From Streptomyces sp. SAT1 (GTDB lineage Bacteria; Actinomycetota; Actinomycetes; Streptomycetales; Streptomycetaceae), in assembly GCF_001654495.1 (NCBI RefSeq), contig NZ_CP015849.1, positions 4,749,501 to 4,813,500 on the forward strand: 64,000 nucleotides of DNA, read 5' to 3'. Of the stretch, positions 1 to 8,835 are shown in pieces; the stretch's first letter is position 1; the number at the start of each line of letters is the position of its first letter. A program made the position numbers and the translations under genes. The notes under the pieces were generated by a model. The model made no database searches, was not told the origin of the DNA, and saw only the letters and a list, made by a program, of their open reading frames with translations.

Positions 1-609
1 GCCTGCGACCTGCACCCCAGGCCGTACGAGCCGGCCGACGTGCTGGCCCGCGCCGGGGTCACGCAGATCGCCGACCGCAAGGTCAACAAGCTCTCCGGCG
101 GCCAGGAGCAGCGGGTGCGCTTCGCCCTCGCCACGGCCGGTGACAGCGACCTGATCGTCCTGGACGAGCCGACGACCGGCATGGACGTCTCCGCCCGGCA
201 GGCGTTCTGGGCCACCATGCGCGAGCAGGCCGACCAGGGCCGCACGGTCCTGTTCGCGACGCACTACCTGGAGGAGGCCGACGCCATCGCCGACCGGGTG
301 CTCGTGCTGCACCGGGGCCGGCTGCTGGCCGACGGCACCGCCGCCGAGATCAAGGCGAAGGCGGGCGCCCGCCGGATCGCCTTCGACCTGGAGGGCGTGA
401 TCGACGAGGCGGCGCTGCACGGTCTGCCCTTCCTCACCTCGCTGACCGTGTCGGGGCAGACCGTCCGCGCCCAGTCCACCGACGCCGACGCGACCGTCCA
501 CGCCCTGTACGGACTCGGCGTCTACCCCCGCAATCTCGAAGTCGCCGGGCTCGGTCTTGAGCAGGCGTTCGTCGCCATCACCGAGGCCGAGGAGGCCAAG
601 CAGTCGTGA
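1..609 (+). CDS. ABC transporter ATP-binding protein (5' end outside window)
   Basis: This is the C-terminal 202 residues of a transporter ATPase; the reading frame is open from base 1 and the Walker A part lies upstream of the window. Visible are the ABC signature LSGGQEQRV, Walker B with catalytic Glu in LIVLDEP, the D-loop region TTGMDVSA and the switch His in FATHYLEEAD. The order and the C-terminal tail resemble DrrA/CcmA-type drug or antibiotic exporters. The stop overlaps the GTG of the permease gene (GTGA), so the two are translationally coupled. It should energise the permease encoded at 606. The substrate cannot be read from sequence. Confidence 0.93.
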   Translation, partial: ACDLHPRPYEPADVLARAGVTQIADRKVNKLSGGQEQRVRFALATAGDSDLIVLDEPTTGMDVSARQAFWATMREQADQGRTVLFATHYLEEADAIADRVLVLHRGRLLADGTAAEIKAKAGARRIAFDLEGVIDEAALHGLPFLTSLTVSGQTVRAQSTDADATVHALYGLGVYPRNLEVAGLGLEQAFVAITEAEEAKQS

Positions 610-1346
610 ACAGTCTGATCAAGCTGGAACTCGCCCGCGCCCTGCGCAACCGCAAGTTCCTCTTCTTCTCCGTGCTCTACCCCTCGATCCTGTTCCTGAT
701 CATCGCGGGCCAGGCCGACGGCACGACGAAGGTCGACGGCACCGGGCTGACCCTGCCGACGTACATGATGGTCTCCATGGCCTCCTTCGGCGCGCTGACC
801 GCCGTGCTCATGGGCAACAGCGAGCGGATCGCCAAGGAGCGCGAGAGCGGCTGGGTGCGGCAGCTGCGGCTGACCACCCTGCCGGGGCGCGGCTACGTCT
901 TCGCGAAGACCGCCAGCGCGGCCGTGGTCAGCCTGCCGTCCATCGTGGTCGTCTTCGTGGTCGCCGCCGTCGTCAAGCAGGTCCGCCTGGACGCCTGGCA
1001 GTGGCTCGCCCTGACCGGCGCGATCTGGGCGGGCAGCCTGGTCTTCGCGGCGCTCGGCGTCGCCCTCGGCTACCTCGCCACCGGCGACGCGGTCCGCCCC
1101 ATCACCATGATCGTCTACTTCGGTCTCTCCCTGCTGGGCGGCCTGTGGATGCCCGCGACCACCTTCCCGCAGTGGCTCCAGGACATCGCCAGGTGGCTGC
1201 CCACGCACGCGTACGCTGCTCTGGGGCAGGCCATCGAACAGAGCCAGGCCCCGCACGCCAAGGACATCGCCGTCCTGGTCGTCTTCTTCGCCCTGTTCGC
1301 GGGCGGCGCGGCCTGGCTGTACCGGAAGGACACGCTGAAGGCGTGA
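606..1346 (+). CDS. ABC-2 type transporter permease
   Basis: A 246-residue membrane protein of the ABC-2 (DrrB-like) family. It begins with a short cytoplasmic Lys/Arg-containing segment and has about six hydrophobic stretches (around residues 20-40, 55-75, 100-125, 135-160, 168-185 and 222-240). The GTG start overlaps the stop of the ATPase gene, and its own TGA overlaps the GTG of the sensor kinase, so four genes form one coupled operon. It is inferred to make the membrane half of an exporter with the ATPase. Transporter plus sensor kinase plus regulator suggests a self-contained detoxification or envelope-stress module, but no inducer is evident. Confidence 0.9.
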   Translation: MNSLIKLELARALRNRKFLFFSVLYPSILFLIIAGQADGTTKVDGTGLTLPTYMMVSMASFGALTAVLMGNSERIAKERESGWVRQLRLTTLPGRGYVFAKTASAAVVSLPSIVVVFVVAAVVKQVRLDAWQWLALTGAIWAGSLVFAALGVALGYLATGDAVRPITMIVYFGLSLLGGLWMPATTFPQWLQDIARWLPTHAYAALGQAIEQSQAPHAKDIAVLVVFFALFAGGAAWLYRKDTLKA

Positions 1347-2542
1347 GCACCATGACGGACGAGCGCACCGAGCAGGGCCGCCAGGACCGGCTGCTGCGCA
1401 TGGGCGAACCGCCGCGCACCCTGGGGGAGGCCTGGCGCAAGCTGGTGTGGATCCTGCCCTGGCTGGTCTTCCTCAGCTCGCCGGTGCACGACCTGGCCGC
1501 AGGCACCCACCAGCCGGCGGCCACCGCGGCCGGCTGGGCCGGGCTCGCCGCCTTCACCGGGACCTATCTGGCGCTGGTCTTCCGGAACATGGGCCGCCCC
1601 TTCTCCGAGCCGGTCGTCGCCTGCATGGTCGCCGTCCTCGGGGTCCTCGCCGTCGTCCTGACCCTGACCCTCGGCGGGGCCTGGATCGGCCTGTTCGTGT
1701 ACGTCTCGGTGGTCTGCGGCACGACGTTCCCGCTGCGTGTGGCCTACGCGGCCATCCCGGCGACCACCGTGGTGATGGTGCTCGTGGGCCAGGCCGTCGG
1801 CGCGGGGGCGATGTGGACGCTGGTCCTGCTGGTGCTGCTCGTCGGGTTCGCCATGACGGGCGTACGGCAGCTGGTGCGCACCACAATCGAGCTGCGCCAG
1901 GCCCGCGCCACGGTCGCCCAGCTCGCCGCGAACGAGGAGCGGCTGCGCCTCGCCCGCGACCTGCACGACCTGCTAGGCCACTCGCTCTCCCTGATCACGC
2001 TGAAGAGCGAGCTGGCCGGGCGGATGCTGCCCGGCCACCCGGACAAGGCCGCCCAGCAGGTCGCCGACATCGAGCAGGTCAGCCGGCAGGCCCTGGTCGA
2101 CGTGCGCGAGGCCGTCACCGGCTACCGGCGCCCGCGCCTGGCCGCCGAGCTGGCCGGTGCCCGGGTCGCCCTCGCCGCGGCCGGGGTGGGCTGCGATCTG
2201 CCCGCCGAGCCCGCCCTCGACGGCGTCCCCGAGGAGAGCGAGTCCGCGCTCGCCTGGGCGCTGCGCGAGGCCGTCACCAACGTCGTACGGCACAGCGGCG
2301 CCCGGCGCTGCGCGGTCGAGGTGGTGCGCCGCCAGACCCTGGACGGTCCGATGCTCGAACTGTCCGTGGAGGACGACGGTACGGGCGGCTCCGGCGGCGG
2401 CCCCGGGAACGGCCTGACCGGTCTTGCCGAACGCCTGGAGAAGGCCGGCGGCCTGCTGGAGGCGGGCCGGCTCAGGCGTGGATTCCGGCTGGTCGCCCGG
2501 GTGCCGGCCGCCGCCGGGGGGAACGTAGGATCCCGGGCATGA
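1343..2542 (+). CDS. DesK-type sensor histidine kinase
   Basis: A 399-residue kinase of the HPK7/DesK group (HisKA_3 plus HATPase_c). About five or six N-terminal membrane segments cover roughly residues 25-170; a linker helix leads to the H-box with phospho-acceptor His in the LARDLHDLLGHSLS segment, and the N-box is in EAVTNVVRHSG. The start is GTG at 1343 overlapping the permease stop (GTGA); ATG at 1352 is an alternative. The stop overlaps the ATG of the response regulator. It should autophosphorylate and pass phosphate to that regulator, probably controlling the transporter genes just upstream. Confidence 0.92.
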   Translation: MSTMTDERTEQGRQDRLLRMGEPPRTLGEAWRKLVWILPWLVFLSSPVHDLAAGTHQPAATAAGWAGLAAFTGTYLALVFRNMGRPFSEPVVACMVAVLGVLAVVLTLTLGGAWIGLFVYVSVVCGTTFPLRVAYAAIPATTVVMVLVGQAVGAGAMWTLVLLVLLVGFAMTGVRQLVRTTIELRQARATVAQLAANEERLRLARDLHDLLGHSLSLITLKSELAGRMLPGHPDKAAQQVADIEQVSRQALVDVREAVTGYRRPRLAAELAGARVALAAAGVGCDLPAEPALDGVPEESESALAWALREAVTNVVRHSGARRCAVEVVRRQTLDGPMLELSVEDDGTGGSGGGPGNGLTGLAERLEKAGGLLEAGRLRRGFRLVARVPAAAGGNVGSRA

Positions 2543-3153
2543 GCAGCACGATCAAGGTCCTCCTCGCCGAGGACCAGTCGATGGTCCGCGAGGCACTGGC
2601 CGCCCTGCTCGGCCTGGAGGACGACATCGAGGTCGTCGCGCAGGTGGCCCGCGGCGACGAGGTCGTGGCCGCCGCGCACGCCCACGGGATCGACGTGGCC
2701 CTGCTCGACATCGAGATGCCCGGCTGCACCGGCATCGAGGCCGCCGCCCGGCTCCACCGGGAGCTGCCGGACGTCCGGCTGGTGGTGCTCACCACCTTCG
2801 GCCGCCCCGGCTATCTGCGCAGCGCCATGGAGGCGGGCGCCGACGCCTTCCTCGTCAAGGACGCCCCGGCCGCCCAGCTCGCCGCGGCCGTGCGCAAGGT
2901 ACTGGCCGGGGAGCGGGTCATCGACCCCACGCTGGCCGCCGCCGCCCTCGCCGAGGGCGCCAACCCGCTCACCGACCGCGAGCGCGAGGTGCTGCGCGCC
3001 GCCGCCGACGGCTCCACCAACGCCGAGCTGGCCGCGGCCCTGCACCTGTCCCAGGGCACCGTCCGCAACTACCTCTCCACGGCCATCCAGAAGCTCGCCG
3101 TCCGCAACAGGACGGAAGCGGTCCGCATCGCCCGGGAGAAGGGCTGGTTGTAG
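2539..3153 (+). CDS. NarL/DesR-family response regulator
   Basis: A 204-residue regulator with an N-terminal receiver domain and a C-terminal LuxR-type helix-turn-helix. The acidic pocket is visible (LLAEDQS), the phospho-acceptor Asp lies in ALLDIEMPG near residue 56, and the conserved Lys is in FLVKDAPA. The HTH spans about residues 137-195 (LTDREREVL, then LSQGTVRNYLS). The ATG overlaps the kinase TGA in ATGA, so it is made with its kinase. This is the last gene of the operon; a weak G+C-rich hairpin follows before the convergent gene. Confidence 0.94.
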   Translation: MSSTIKVLLAEDQSMVREALAALLGLEDDIEVVAQVARGDEVVAAAHAHGIDVALLDIEMPGCTGIEAAARLHRELPDVRLVVLTTFGRPGYLRSAMEAGADAFLVKDAPAAQLAAAVRKVLAGERVIDPTLAAAALAEGANPLTDREREVLRAAADGSTNAELAAALHLSQGTVRNYLSTAIQKLAVRNRTEAVRIAREKGWL

Positions 3154-3184
3154 CACCACAGGGCGCGCGGGGAGCGCGGCGGGC

Positions 3185-4057
3185 TCAGTTCAGCCGGGCC
3201 CGCGCCGCCCGCGCCTGGGCGCGCACCTGCCCGGCGGCGTCCTCGTCCACGGCGGCCACCAGGTCCGCGTACTCCTCCAGCGCCCGCGCGCCCTCGGTGA
3301 ACTCGCCCCGCTCCACCAGCAGCCGGGCCCGCTCGTGGCGCAGTCGCGCCGGGTGCGCGGGCAGCAGCAGCGACAGGTCGACCGCCCACAGCGCCACGTC
3401 GGAGCGCTCGGGCCGCAGGGCCGCCCAGGCGCGGATGTTGTTCAGGATCCGCAGCACGACGTCCAGCGGCTCGGCCGGCACCGTCATCGACGGGTCCAGC
3501 GGGGCGCCCGTCGTCCCGGTCACCAGCAGCTCCGCGTCCGCCCCGGTGAGCACCCGGCCCCCGTCGAACGGATCGGCGAGCACCTGTTCGGCCGCCTCGC
3601 CGAACCCGACCACGAAGTGCCCCGGCAGCGCCACCCCGTACACCGGCGCCCCGGCCCGGCGCGCCACCTCCAGCCACACCACGGACAGCAGGATGGGCAG
3701 CCCGCGCCGCCGCCGCAGCACCGCGTGCAGCAGCGAGGAGTCCAGCCGCTGGTAGTCCGCGGCCGCGCCGCGGAACCCGTACCGCTCGCCCAGCAGGGCG
3801 CCCACGGCCCGCGCCCAGGCGAGCGGGGTGCCCGGCCGGTAGGGCAGCTGCCCGGCCAGCCGGTCCAGGTCGAGCTGGGCCGCGTCCAGCCCGTCCTCGT
3901 CCAGCGTGCCGTCGCCCACCGCGCCGGTCAGCAGGCACAGCGCCGCCAGGTCGGGCCGCTCGGCGCGCGCCTCCTCGGCGAAGCGCCGGCGCAGTTCGGC
4001 GGACCGGCCGGGCGGCGGGGGAGCGGGATGGCGCATGGCGGCCCAGTGCTCCCTCAC
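3185..4057 (-). CDS. SirB1 / transglutaminase-fold family protein
   Basis: A 290-residue protein of the SirB1 N-terminal (transglutaminase-like) family. It has the family pattern in the RRRGLPILLSVVWLEV region followed by YGVALPGHFVVGF, and a C-terminal TPR-like helical part. GTG at 4057 overlaps the stop of the upstream acetyltransferase gene (GTGA on the minus strand); ATG at 4036 is seven codons in and lacks a better ribosome site. The biochemical role is not established; homologues occur widely in Actinobacteria. The gene is convergent with the response regulator operon. Confidence 0.82.
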   Translation of the reverse strand: MREHWAAMRHPAPPPPGRSAELRRRFAEEARAERPDLAALCLLTGAVGDGTLDEDGLDAAQLDLDRLAGQLPYRPGTPLAWARAVGALLGERYGFRGAAADYQRLDSSLLHAVLRRRRGLPILLSVVWLEVARRAGAPVYGVALPGHFVVGFGEAAEQVLADPFDGGRVLTGADAELLVTGTTGAPLDPSMTVPAEPLDVVLRILNNIRAWAALRPERSDVALWAVDLSLLLPAHPARLRHERARLLVERGEFTEGARALEEYADLVAAVDEDAAGQVRAQARAARARLN

Positions 4058-5112
4058 GGCGACGCGGGTGAGGACGGCGGCCCGGCGGCGTCCCCGTCCG
4101 CCTGCGGCTCCGGCTCGCGGTAGTGGTGGTAGGCGTGGTGGGCCGTGAAGCCGAGTCCGGCGTACAGCGCCCGCGCGGCCGTGTTGTCGGTCTCCACCTG
4201 GAGCCAGGCGGCCGAGGCGCCCTCGTCGAGGGCGCGCCGGGCGAGCGCGGCCAGGACGGCGCCGGCCAGGCCCCGGCGGCGCAGCGCCGGATCCACCTCG
4301 ACGGCGGCGAAGGAGGCCCACCGGCCGTCCACGACACACCGCCCGATCGCGGCGGGCGCGTCCCCGGCGTGCGCGCCCGGGACCGTCGCGAACCACACCG
4401 AGGGCCCGCCGCCCAGGACCTTCAGGGCCACCTCGCTCACCCCCTTGCGCCGGTAGCGCGCGAGCCATGCCTCGTCGGCCGTGCGCGACAGCCGTACCGC
4501 CGCGGCCGCGGCCGGGTCCGCCCGGTCGGCGACCGGCGCGAGCGCCCCGGTCCACAGCTCGGCGCTCACCTCGCGCGTCCAGCCGCGCCGCTCCAGCTCC
4601 GCGCCCAGCAGTTCCTGCGTGCCCTCGGCGCCGGTGGCGGTCTGCACGTACGCGGGCAGGCCGCGCTCCCGGTACCAGCGTCGTACGGCGGCCAGGGCCG
4701 CGTCGAGCGGAAGGCCGGGGTCGCCGAGCGGCAGCACGGAATTGGCGCGGCGGGTGAAGCCGGAGGCCGCCCGCAGCTCCCAGTCGCCGAGCCGCTCGCT
4801 CTCCACCGGCTGCCAGGCACGGGCTGCGGCGCGCGCCAGCTCGGGGTAGGAGGCGGCGGGTCCCCGGCGGCGGGCCGGGGCCGGCGGAACCACCTTCCCG
4901 GCCACCATGGAGGACTCCGCGACACGCACGGTTTCACCGCTCTTGCGTGTGATCAGCAGCACACCGTTGTCCCATGATGTGAGAACTCCGACCGTGTCGG
5001 TGAACTTCTCACCCGTTCCCCGAGGTTCGCTCAAGCGCCGCACGGAGACCCGTTTGCCCACGTCAGCAGCGGTGATACGGACCACTGGCGGCCCTGTCGC
5101 CCAGATTTCCAC
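4054..5112 (-). CDS. GNAT-family N-acetyltransferase with N-terminal SH3-like domain
   Basis: A 352-residue protein. Residues 10-75 form a small barrel-like domain, as in actinobacterial Rv0428c-type acetyltransferases. The C-terminal half is GNAT, with acetyl-CoA-binding motif A in VEVDPALRRRGLAGAVL and motif B around AARALYAGLGF, the usual end of the fold. The acceptor is unknown. It is the first gene of a two-gene leftward operon with the SirB1-like gene and diverges from fdxA across a 140-base promoter region. Confidence 0.85.
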   Translation of the reverse strand: MEIWATGPPVVRITAADVGKRVSVRRLSEPRGTGEKFTDTVGVLTSWDNGVLLITRKSGETVRVAESSMVAGKVVPPAPARRRGPAASYPELARAAARAWQPVESERLGDWELRAASGFTRRANSVLPLGDPGLPLDAALAAVRRWYRERGLPAYVQTATGAEGTQELLGAELERRGWTREVSAELWTGALAPVADRADPAAAAAVRLSRTADEAWLARYRRKGVSEVALKVLGGGPSVWFATVPGAHAGDAPAAIGRCVVDGRWASFAAVEVDPALRRRGLAGAVLAALARRALDEGASAAWLQVETDNTAARALYAGLGFTAHHAYHHYREPEPQADGDAAGPPSSPASP

Positions 5113-5252
5113 AGGTCAGTTCACCCCTCCTGTATGGATCATGCCCCGGAACGGAGATACTAGGGGCGGGCATCGACGACGCCGCGCTCCCGCGCGCCAG
5201 GCGGCGGAGCCTGTGGAGGCCCGCCAGCGCCCTATCGAGGAGGAACGACAGC

Positions 5253-5573
5253 GTGACCTACGTCATCGCGCAGCCTTGTGTCGACGTGAAGGACAAGGCG
5301 TGCATCGAGGAGTGCCCGGTCGACTGCATCTACGAGGGCCAGCGGTCCTTGTACATCCACCCGGACGAATGCGTCGACTGTGGTGCCTGTGAGCCGGTCT
5401 GCCCGGTCGAGGCGATCTTCTACGAGGACGACGTGCCGGAGGAGTGGAAGGACTACTACAAGGCCAACGTCGAGTTCTTCGACGAGCTCGGCTCTCCGGG
5501 CGGCGCCAGCAAGCTGGGGCTGATCGAGCGTGACCACCCGTTCGTCGCCGCGCTGCCGCCGCAGGCCGAGTAA
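5253..5573 (+). CDS. fdxA: seven-iron ferredoxin FdxA
   Basis: A 106-residue ferredoxin of the 3Fe-4S/4Fe-4S type. Cysteines at 9, 17, 21, 25 and 40, 43, 46, 50 give the two cluster motifs (CIEECPVDC and CVDCGACEPVC), and the acidic C-terminal tail is typical of actinobacterial FdxA/FdxC. The GTG start has a strong site GAGGAGG at 5237-5243. It would carry electrons to P450s or other oxidoreductases. The ferredoxin-then-dapC order is conserved in mycobacteria (Rv1177-Rv1178, from memory). Confidence 0.97.
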   Translation: MTYVIAQPCVDVKDKACIEECPVDCIYEGQRSLYIHPDECVDCGACEPVCPVEAIFYEDDVPEEWKDYYKANVEFFDELGSPGGASKLGLIERDHPFVAALPPQAE

Positions 5574-5682
5574 CCGTCCGGTGGCCCCGCCGCCCCGGTC
5601 CCGTACGGCCTGACCGCCCCGAGCGCGTCGGCGGCCGTGCGGGACCGCGGCGTTTCCCGCACCAGAAAGTGAGCCTGATCCC

Positions 5683-6774
5683 GTGTCCGCAGTCTCCGAC
5701 CGCCTTCCGGCCTTCCCCTGGGACAAGCTGGAGCCGTACAAGAAGACGGCCGCCGCCCACCCGGACGGCATCGTCGACCTGTCGGTCGGCACCCCGGTCG
5801 ACCCGGTCCCCGAGCTGATCCAGAAGGCGCTGGTCGCCGCGGCCGACTCGCCGGGCTATCCGACGGTCTGGGGCACGCCCGAACTGCGCGACGCGATCAC
5901 CGGCTGGACCGAGCGCCGCCTCGGCGCGCGTGGGATCACCCACCGGCACGTGCTGCCGATCGTCGGCTCCAAGGAACTGGTCGCCTGGCTCCCCACCCAG
6001 CTGGGCCTCGGCCCCGGTGACAAGGTCGCCTTCCCGCGCCTGGCCTACCCGACGTACGAGGTCGGCGCCCGGCTGGCCCGCGCGGAGTACGTGGCCTACG
6101 ACGAGCCGACCGAGCTGGACCCGGCGGGCCTGAAGCTGCTGTGGCTGAACTCGCCCTCCAACCCCACCGGCAAGGTGCTGGGCAAGGAGGAGCTGACCCG
6201 GACCCTCGCCTGGGCCCGCGAGCACGGCGTCCTGGTCGTCTCCGACGAGTGCTACCTGGAGCTGGGCTGGGAGGCCGAGCCCGTCTCGGTGCTGCACCCC
6301 GAGGTGAACGGCGGCTCCCACGACGGCATCGTCGCCGTCCACTCCCTCTCCAAGCGCTCCAACCTGGCGGGCTACCGCGCCGCGTTCCTCGCGGGCGACC
6401 CGGCGGTCCTCGGTCCGCTGCTGGAGATCCGCAAGCACGGCGGCATGATGACCTCGGCGCCGACCCAGGCGGCGGTCGTGGCGGCGCTGGGCGACGACGT
6501 CCACGTCCACCAGCAGCGCGAGCGCTACGCCGCCCGCCGCGCCGCCCTGCGCGCGGCCCTGCTCGGCCACGGCTTCCGCATCGAGCACAGCGAGGCCAGC
6601 CTGTACCTGTGGGCGACCCGCGACGAGTCCTGCTGGGACACGGTGGCGCACCTGGCCGGTCTCGGCATCCTGGTCGCCCCCGGCGACTTCTACGGCCCGG
6701 CCGGCGACCGCTTCGTCCGGGTGGCCCTCACGGCGACCGACGAGCGGGTGGCGGCGGCCGTCGCCCGGCTCTGA
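5683..6774 (+). CDS. dapC: succinyldiaminopimelate aminotransferase DapC
   Basis: A 363-residue PLP fold-type I aminotransferase matching the actinobacterial DapC group. It converts N-succinyl-2-amino-6-ketopimelate to N-succinyl-LL-diaminopimelate in lysine and peptidoglycan synthesis. Visible landmarks are LNSPSNPTGK (substrate and cofactor contacts), VVSDECYLEL with the pyridine-nitrogen Asp, the Schiff-base Lys in SLSKRSNLAGYR, and the C-terminal Arg in DRFVRVAL. Start GTG 5683 follows fdxA by 109 bases. dapE lies about 2 kb downstream, supporting the pathway call. A strong terminator follows. Confidence 0.93.
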   Translation: MSAVSDRLPAFPWDKLEPYKKTAAAHPDGIVDLSVGTPVDPVPELIQKALVAAADSPGYPTVWGTPELRDAITGWTERRLGARGITHRHVLPIVGSKELVAWLPTQLGLGPGDKVAFPRLAYPTYEVGARLARAEYVAYDEPTELDPAGLKLLWLNSPSNPTGKVLGKEELTRTLAWAREHGVLVVSDECYLELGWEAEPVSVLHPEVNGGSHDGIVAVHSLSKRSNLAGYRAAFLAGDPAVLGPLLEIRKHGGMMTSAPTQAAVVAALGDDVHVHQQRERYAARRAALRAALLGHGFRIEHSEASLYLWATRDESCWDTVAHLAGLGILVAPGDFYGPAGDRFVRVALTATDERVAAAVARL

Positions 6775-6842
6775 CCCGCCCGCAGACGCGTACGAAGGCG
6801 CGGGACAGGCGCGTACGAAGACGCAGGACGGCGGCGTACGAC

Positions 6843-6880
6843 GGCGAAGGGGCCCGGGAGGATTCCCGGGCCCCTTCGCC
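6843..6880. terminator. bidirectional terminator-like hairpin
   Basis: A perfect 17-bp inverted repeat (6843-6859 and 6864-6880) with a 4-base loop lies between dapC and the convergent secreted-protein gene. It is placed to end both transcripts. There is no T-run, as is usual in Streptomyces. Confidence 0.85.
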
Positions 6881-6946
6881 GTGTGCACGCACGGCTTCGG
6901 CAGGACGTGTCCCGCAGGACACGGGAGAGGGCGCTGCGGCCGGTGC

Positions 6947-7366
6947 TCAGCCGCCCAGCGGCAGGCCCTGCACCGGCAGGCCCTGGGTGGGCAGCCCGCC
7001 CTGGGTCGCGGTCTTCGCGGTGTCGCCGAGGAGGCCGCCGGCGGTCCCGGCCGCGTCGCCCGCCGCCTTCTGCGCCACCGGCGTCGTCTTCTTCACCAGG
7101 CCGCCGCCGGTCTTGCCCGCGGCGGGCACCGCCTGCTTGACCACCTTGCCGCCGGTGTCGCCCGCGACCCCGGTGACGTGCTGCGCCGCACCGTCCACGG
7201 TGTTGCCGACGCTCGCCGCGTCCAGGGCGGTGAGGCCGCCCAGGCTCGGGGTGGCCGGCAGCTGGGGCGCGGCACCGGCGGAGCCGGCCGCACCGACCCC
7301 GGCAGCCGCCCCGGCGGCGACGAGCAGCGCGGCGCGGGCGATACGGCGGGTCAGGGGGAGGGACAT
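6947..7366 (-). CDS. small secreted Gly/Ala/Thr-rich protein, function unknown
   Basis: A 139-residue protein with a clear Sec signal peptide: RR near the N-terminus, a hydrophobic core at about residues 10-28 and a likely cleavage site after AGSAGAA. The mature part is low-complexity, with LGGLTALDAASVGNTV and repeated GG-K-V-x-P-A blocks; it has no Cys and no catalytic motif. The C-terminus has three near-repeats ending in QGLP. The start has GAAGGAGCAAC just upstream. It resembles small exported proteins of unknown role found in many Streptomyces. It is monocistronic. Confidence 0.75.
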   Translation of the reverse strand: MSLPLTRRIARAALLVAAGAAAGVGAAGSAGAAPQLPATPSLGGLTALDAASVGNTVDGAAQHVTGVAGDTGGKVVKQAVPAAGKTGGGLVKKTTPVAQKAAGDAAGTAGGLLGDTAKTATQGGLPTQGLPVQGLPLGG

Positions 7367-7746
7367 GTTGCTCCTTCGACGGGAGGGGAACCTTGAGGTA
7401 TCGGACCGGGCCGGGCGTTTCCCGGAGGCCGTGCGGCCCCCGGCGGGCCGGGCTCGGACGCAGTGACTACCGCTCGAAGCGCGCGAAGGTTGCGGCGGAA
7501 CAACGTAAAGAGTTGGTAATGCGTCGCATTATCAGGTGTGGATAAAAACGGGCAAAGGCCGACCGCCCGGAACGGCTGCTGAATCCTTCCGGCACTGTCT
7601 CCCCAAGGGCTGTGGCGATCCGCCCGCCGGCCCCCGCGAAAACCCGCCCCGGCCGTCGCCCCGACGCCTCGCCCACCACCCGGGAGAGTGAAGATCCGCA
7701 CGGCTCCCCACCGCCGCGCACGGCCCGGCGAGCCGGACGGGAGGCG
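7367..7746. other. 380-base intergenic region with a palindromic element
   Basis: This separates two leftward genes. I find no convincing ORF. A perfect 15-base interrupted palindrome TAATGCG-T-CGCATTA lies at 7517-7531 in a locally A+T-richer stretch, and it could be an operator for the secreted-protein gene at 6947. No terminator with a long stem was found for this side. Confidence 0.5.
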
Positions 7747-8742
7747 CTAACGGCCCGTCGTGATGCGGACCGTGGCCGCCGAACCCGCCGAACCCGCCGG
7801 GCCCTCGGATCGAGCGCCGTTCTTCCCGTCCACCGCGCGCCACTCGCCCTCGGTCACCCCGGCGGTCCACTCCCGCCCGGCGTACGCCACCCGCTCGATG
7901 TGCAGCGCGGAGGCGTTGGCCACCGCCCAGTGCGCCAGCTGCCAGCCGCGCTCGGCGGTGCTGCGCCCGTCACCGGAGCCGGTCCGCACCGGCAGCGTCA
8001 CCGTGCGCCCGTCCGTGGCCGCCCCGGCGGCCGGTGCCGTGGGCGCGGCCGACGCGCCGCGGCCGCCGCCCGCCTCGGCCGCGGCCACCTGCACCACCTC
8101 GCGGCCGAAGTCCCGCACCAGCGCCGCCCGTACCGCGTCCGGACCCGTCGACGGGCTGATGCCCGGCCTGCCCTGGCAGGTCAGCGTGGCCGCGGCCCGT
8201 CCGGTCAGGGCGGCGGAGAGCAGCGCCGCGTCCGGCTCGTGCCGGGCGTACGCCTCCGGGAAGCCGCTGCGCTGCACGCGCTGCGCCGCCACGGTCACCG
8301 GCAGCCGCTGATACCCGTCCACCTTGTCCAGGTGCTGGTAGAACATCCCCGCCGAGTACGCCGGGTCCATGATCTCCTTCGCCGACCCCCAGCCCTGCGA
8401 GGGCCGTTGCTGGAACAGGCCGAGCGAGTCCCGGTCGCCGTGGTCCAGATTGCGCAGGTCCGACTCCTGGAGGGCGGTCGCCAGCGCGATCGTCACGGCC
8501 CGCTCGGGCATGCCGCGCCCGGTGCCGACGGCCGCGATGGTCGCCGCGTTCACCGCCTGCTCCGGGGTGAACTCGTAGGACCCGCCGTCCCGGCCGGCCG
8601 CCACGACCTCGCAGCCGGGGCCCGTACCGCCGGTCAGGTACTGCACCGTGAGATAGCCCGCGACCGCGAGCAGGACGCAGAGGGCCGCCCCCGACCTGAG
8701 GAGGCGGCCACGACGCTTCGGAGTGGGGGACGGCTCTGGCAC
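7747..8742 (-). CDS. membrane-anchored lysozyme-fold (SLT-like) protein
   Basis: A 331-residue protein with a basic N-terminus (KRRGRLLRS), one membrane anchor at about residues 16-36 and an extracytoplasmic domain. The segment MPERAVTIALATALQESDL followed by DSLGLFQQRPSQGWG has the Glu-Ser and Gly-Leu-Phe-Gln features of lysozyme or lytic-transglycosylase-like domains. The C-terminal ~80 residues form a separate domain with a Trp-rich patch. GTG at 8742 is the chosen start; no strong ribosome site is visible. It diverges from dapE. A murein-related role is inferred from the fold only; activity is not assured. Confidence 0.75.
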   Translation of the reverse strand: MPEPSPTPKRRGRLLRSGAALCVLLAVAGYLTVQYLTGGTGPGCEVVAAGRDGGSYEFTPEQAVNAATIAAVGTGRGMPERAVTIALATALQESDLRNLDHGDRDSLGLFQQRPSQGWGSAKEIMDPAYSAGMFYQHLDKVDGYQRLPVTVAAQRVQRSGFPEAYARHEPDAALLSAALTGRAAATLTCQGRPGISPSTGPDAVRAALVRDFGREVVQVAAAEAGGGRGASAAPTAPAAGAATDGRTVTLPVRTGSGDGRSTAERGWQLAHWAVANASALHIERVAYAGREWTAGVTEGEWRAVDGKNGARSEGPAGSAGSAATVRITTGR

Positions 8743-8835
8743 GCGTACAAGGTACTGGAGACGGACACCGCCGCAGGAGCCGGTGACGGCGGACACGGCG
8801 GCGCGTGGCCGGAGCCGGGCGCTAAGGTCGCAGGC

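Noticed and set aside
3154..3184. Terminator between the response regulator and SirB1-like genes
   Set aside because: Only a 5-bp CGCGC/GCGCG stem can be drawn; too weak to list as a feature.
5263..6888. Long minus-strand open frame over fdxA and dapC
   Set aside because: It lies antisense to two clear genes, is rich in Arg/Gly/Ala with no family motif, and has no ribosome site; it reflects the high G+C.
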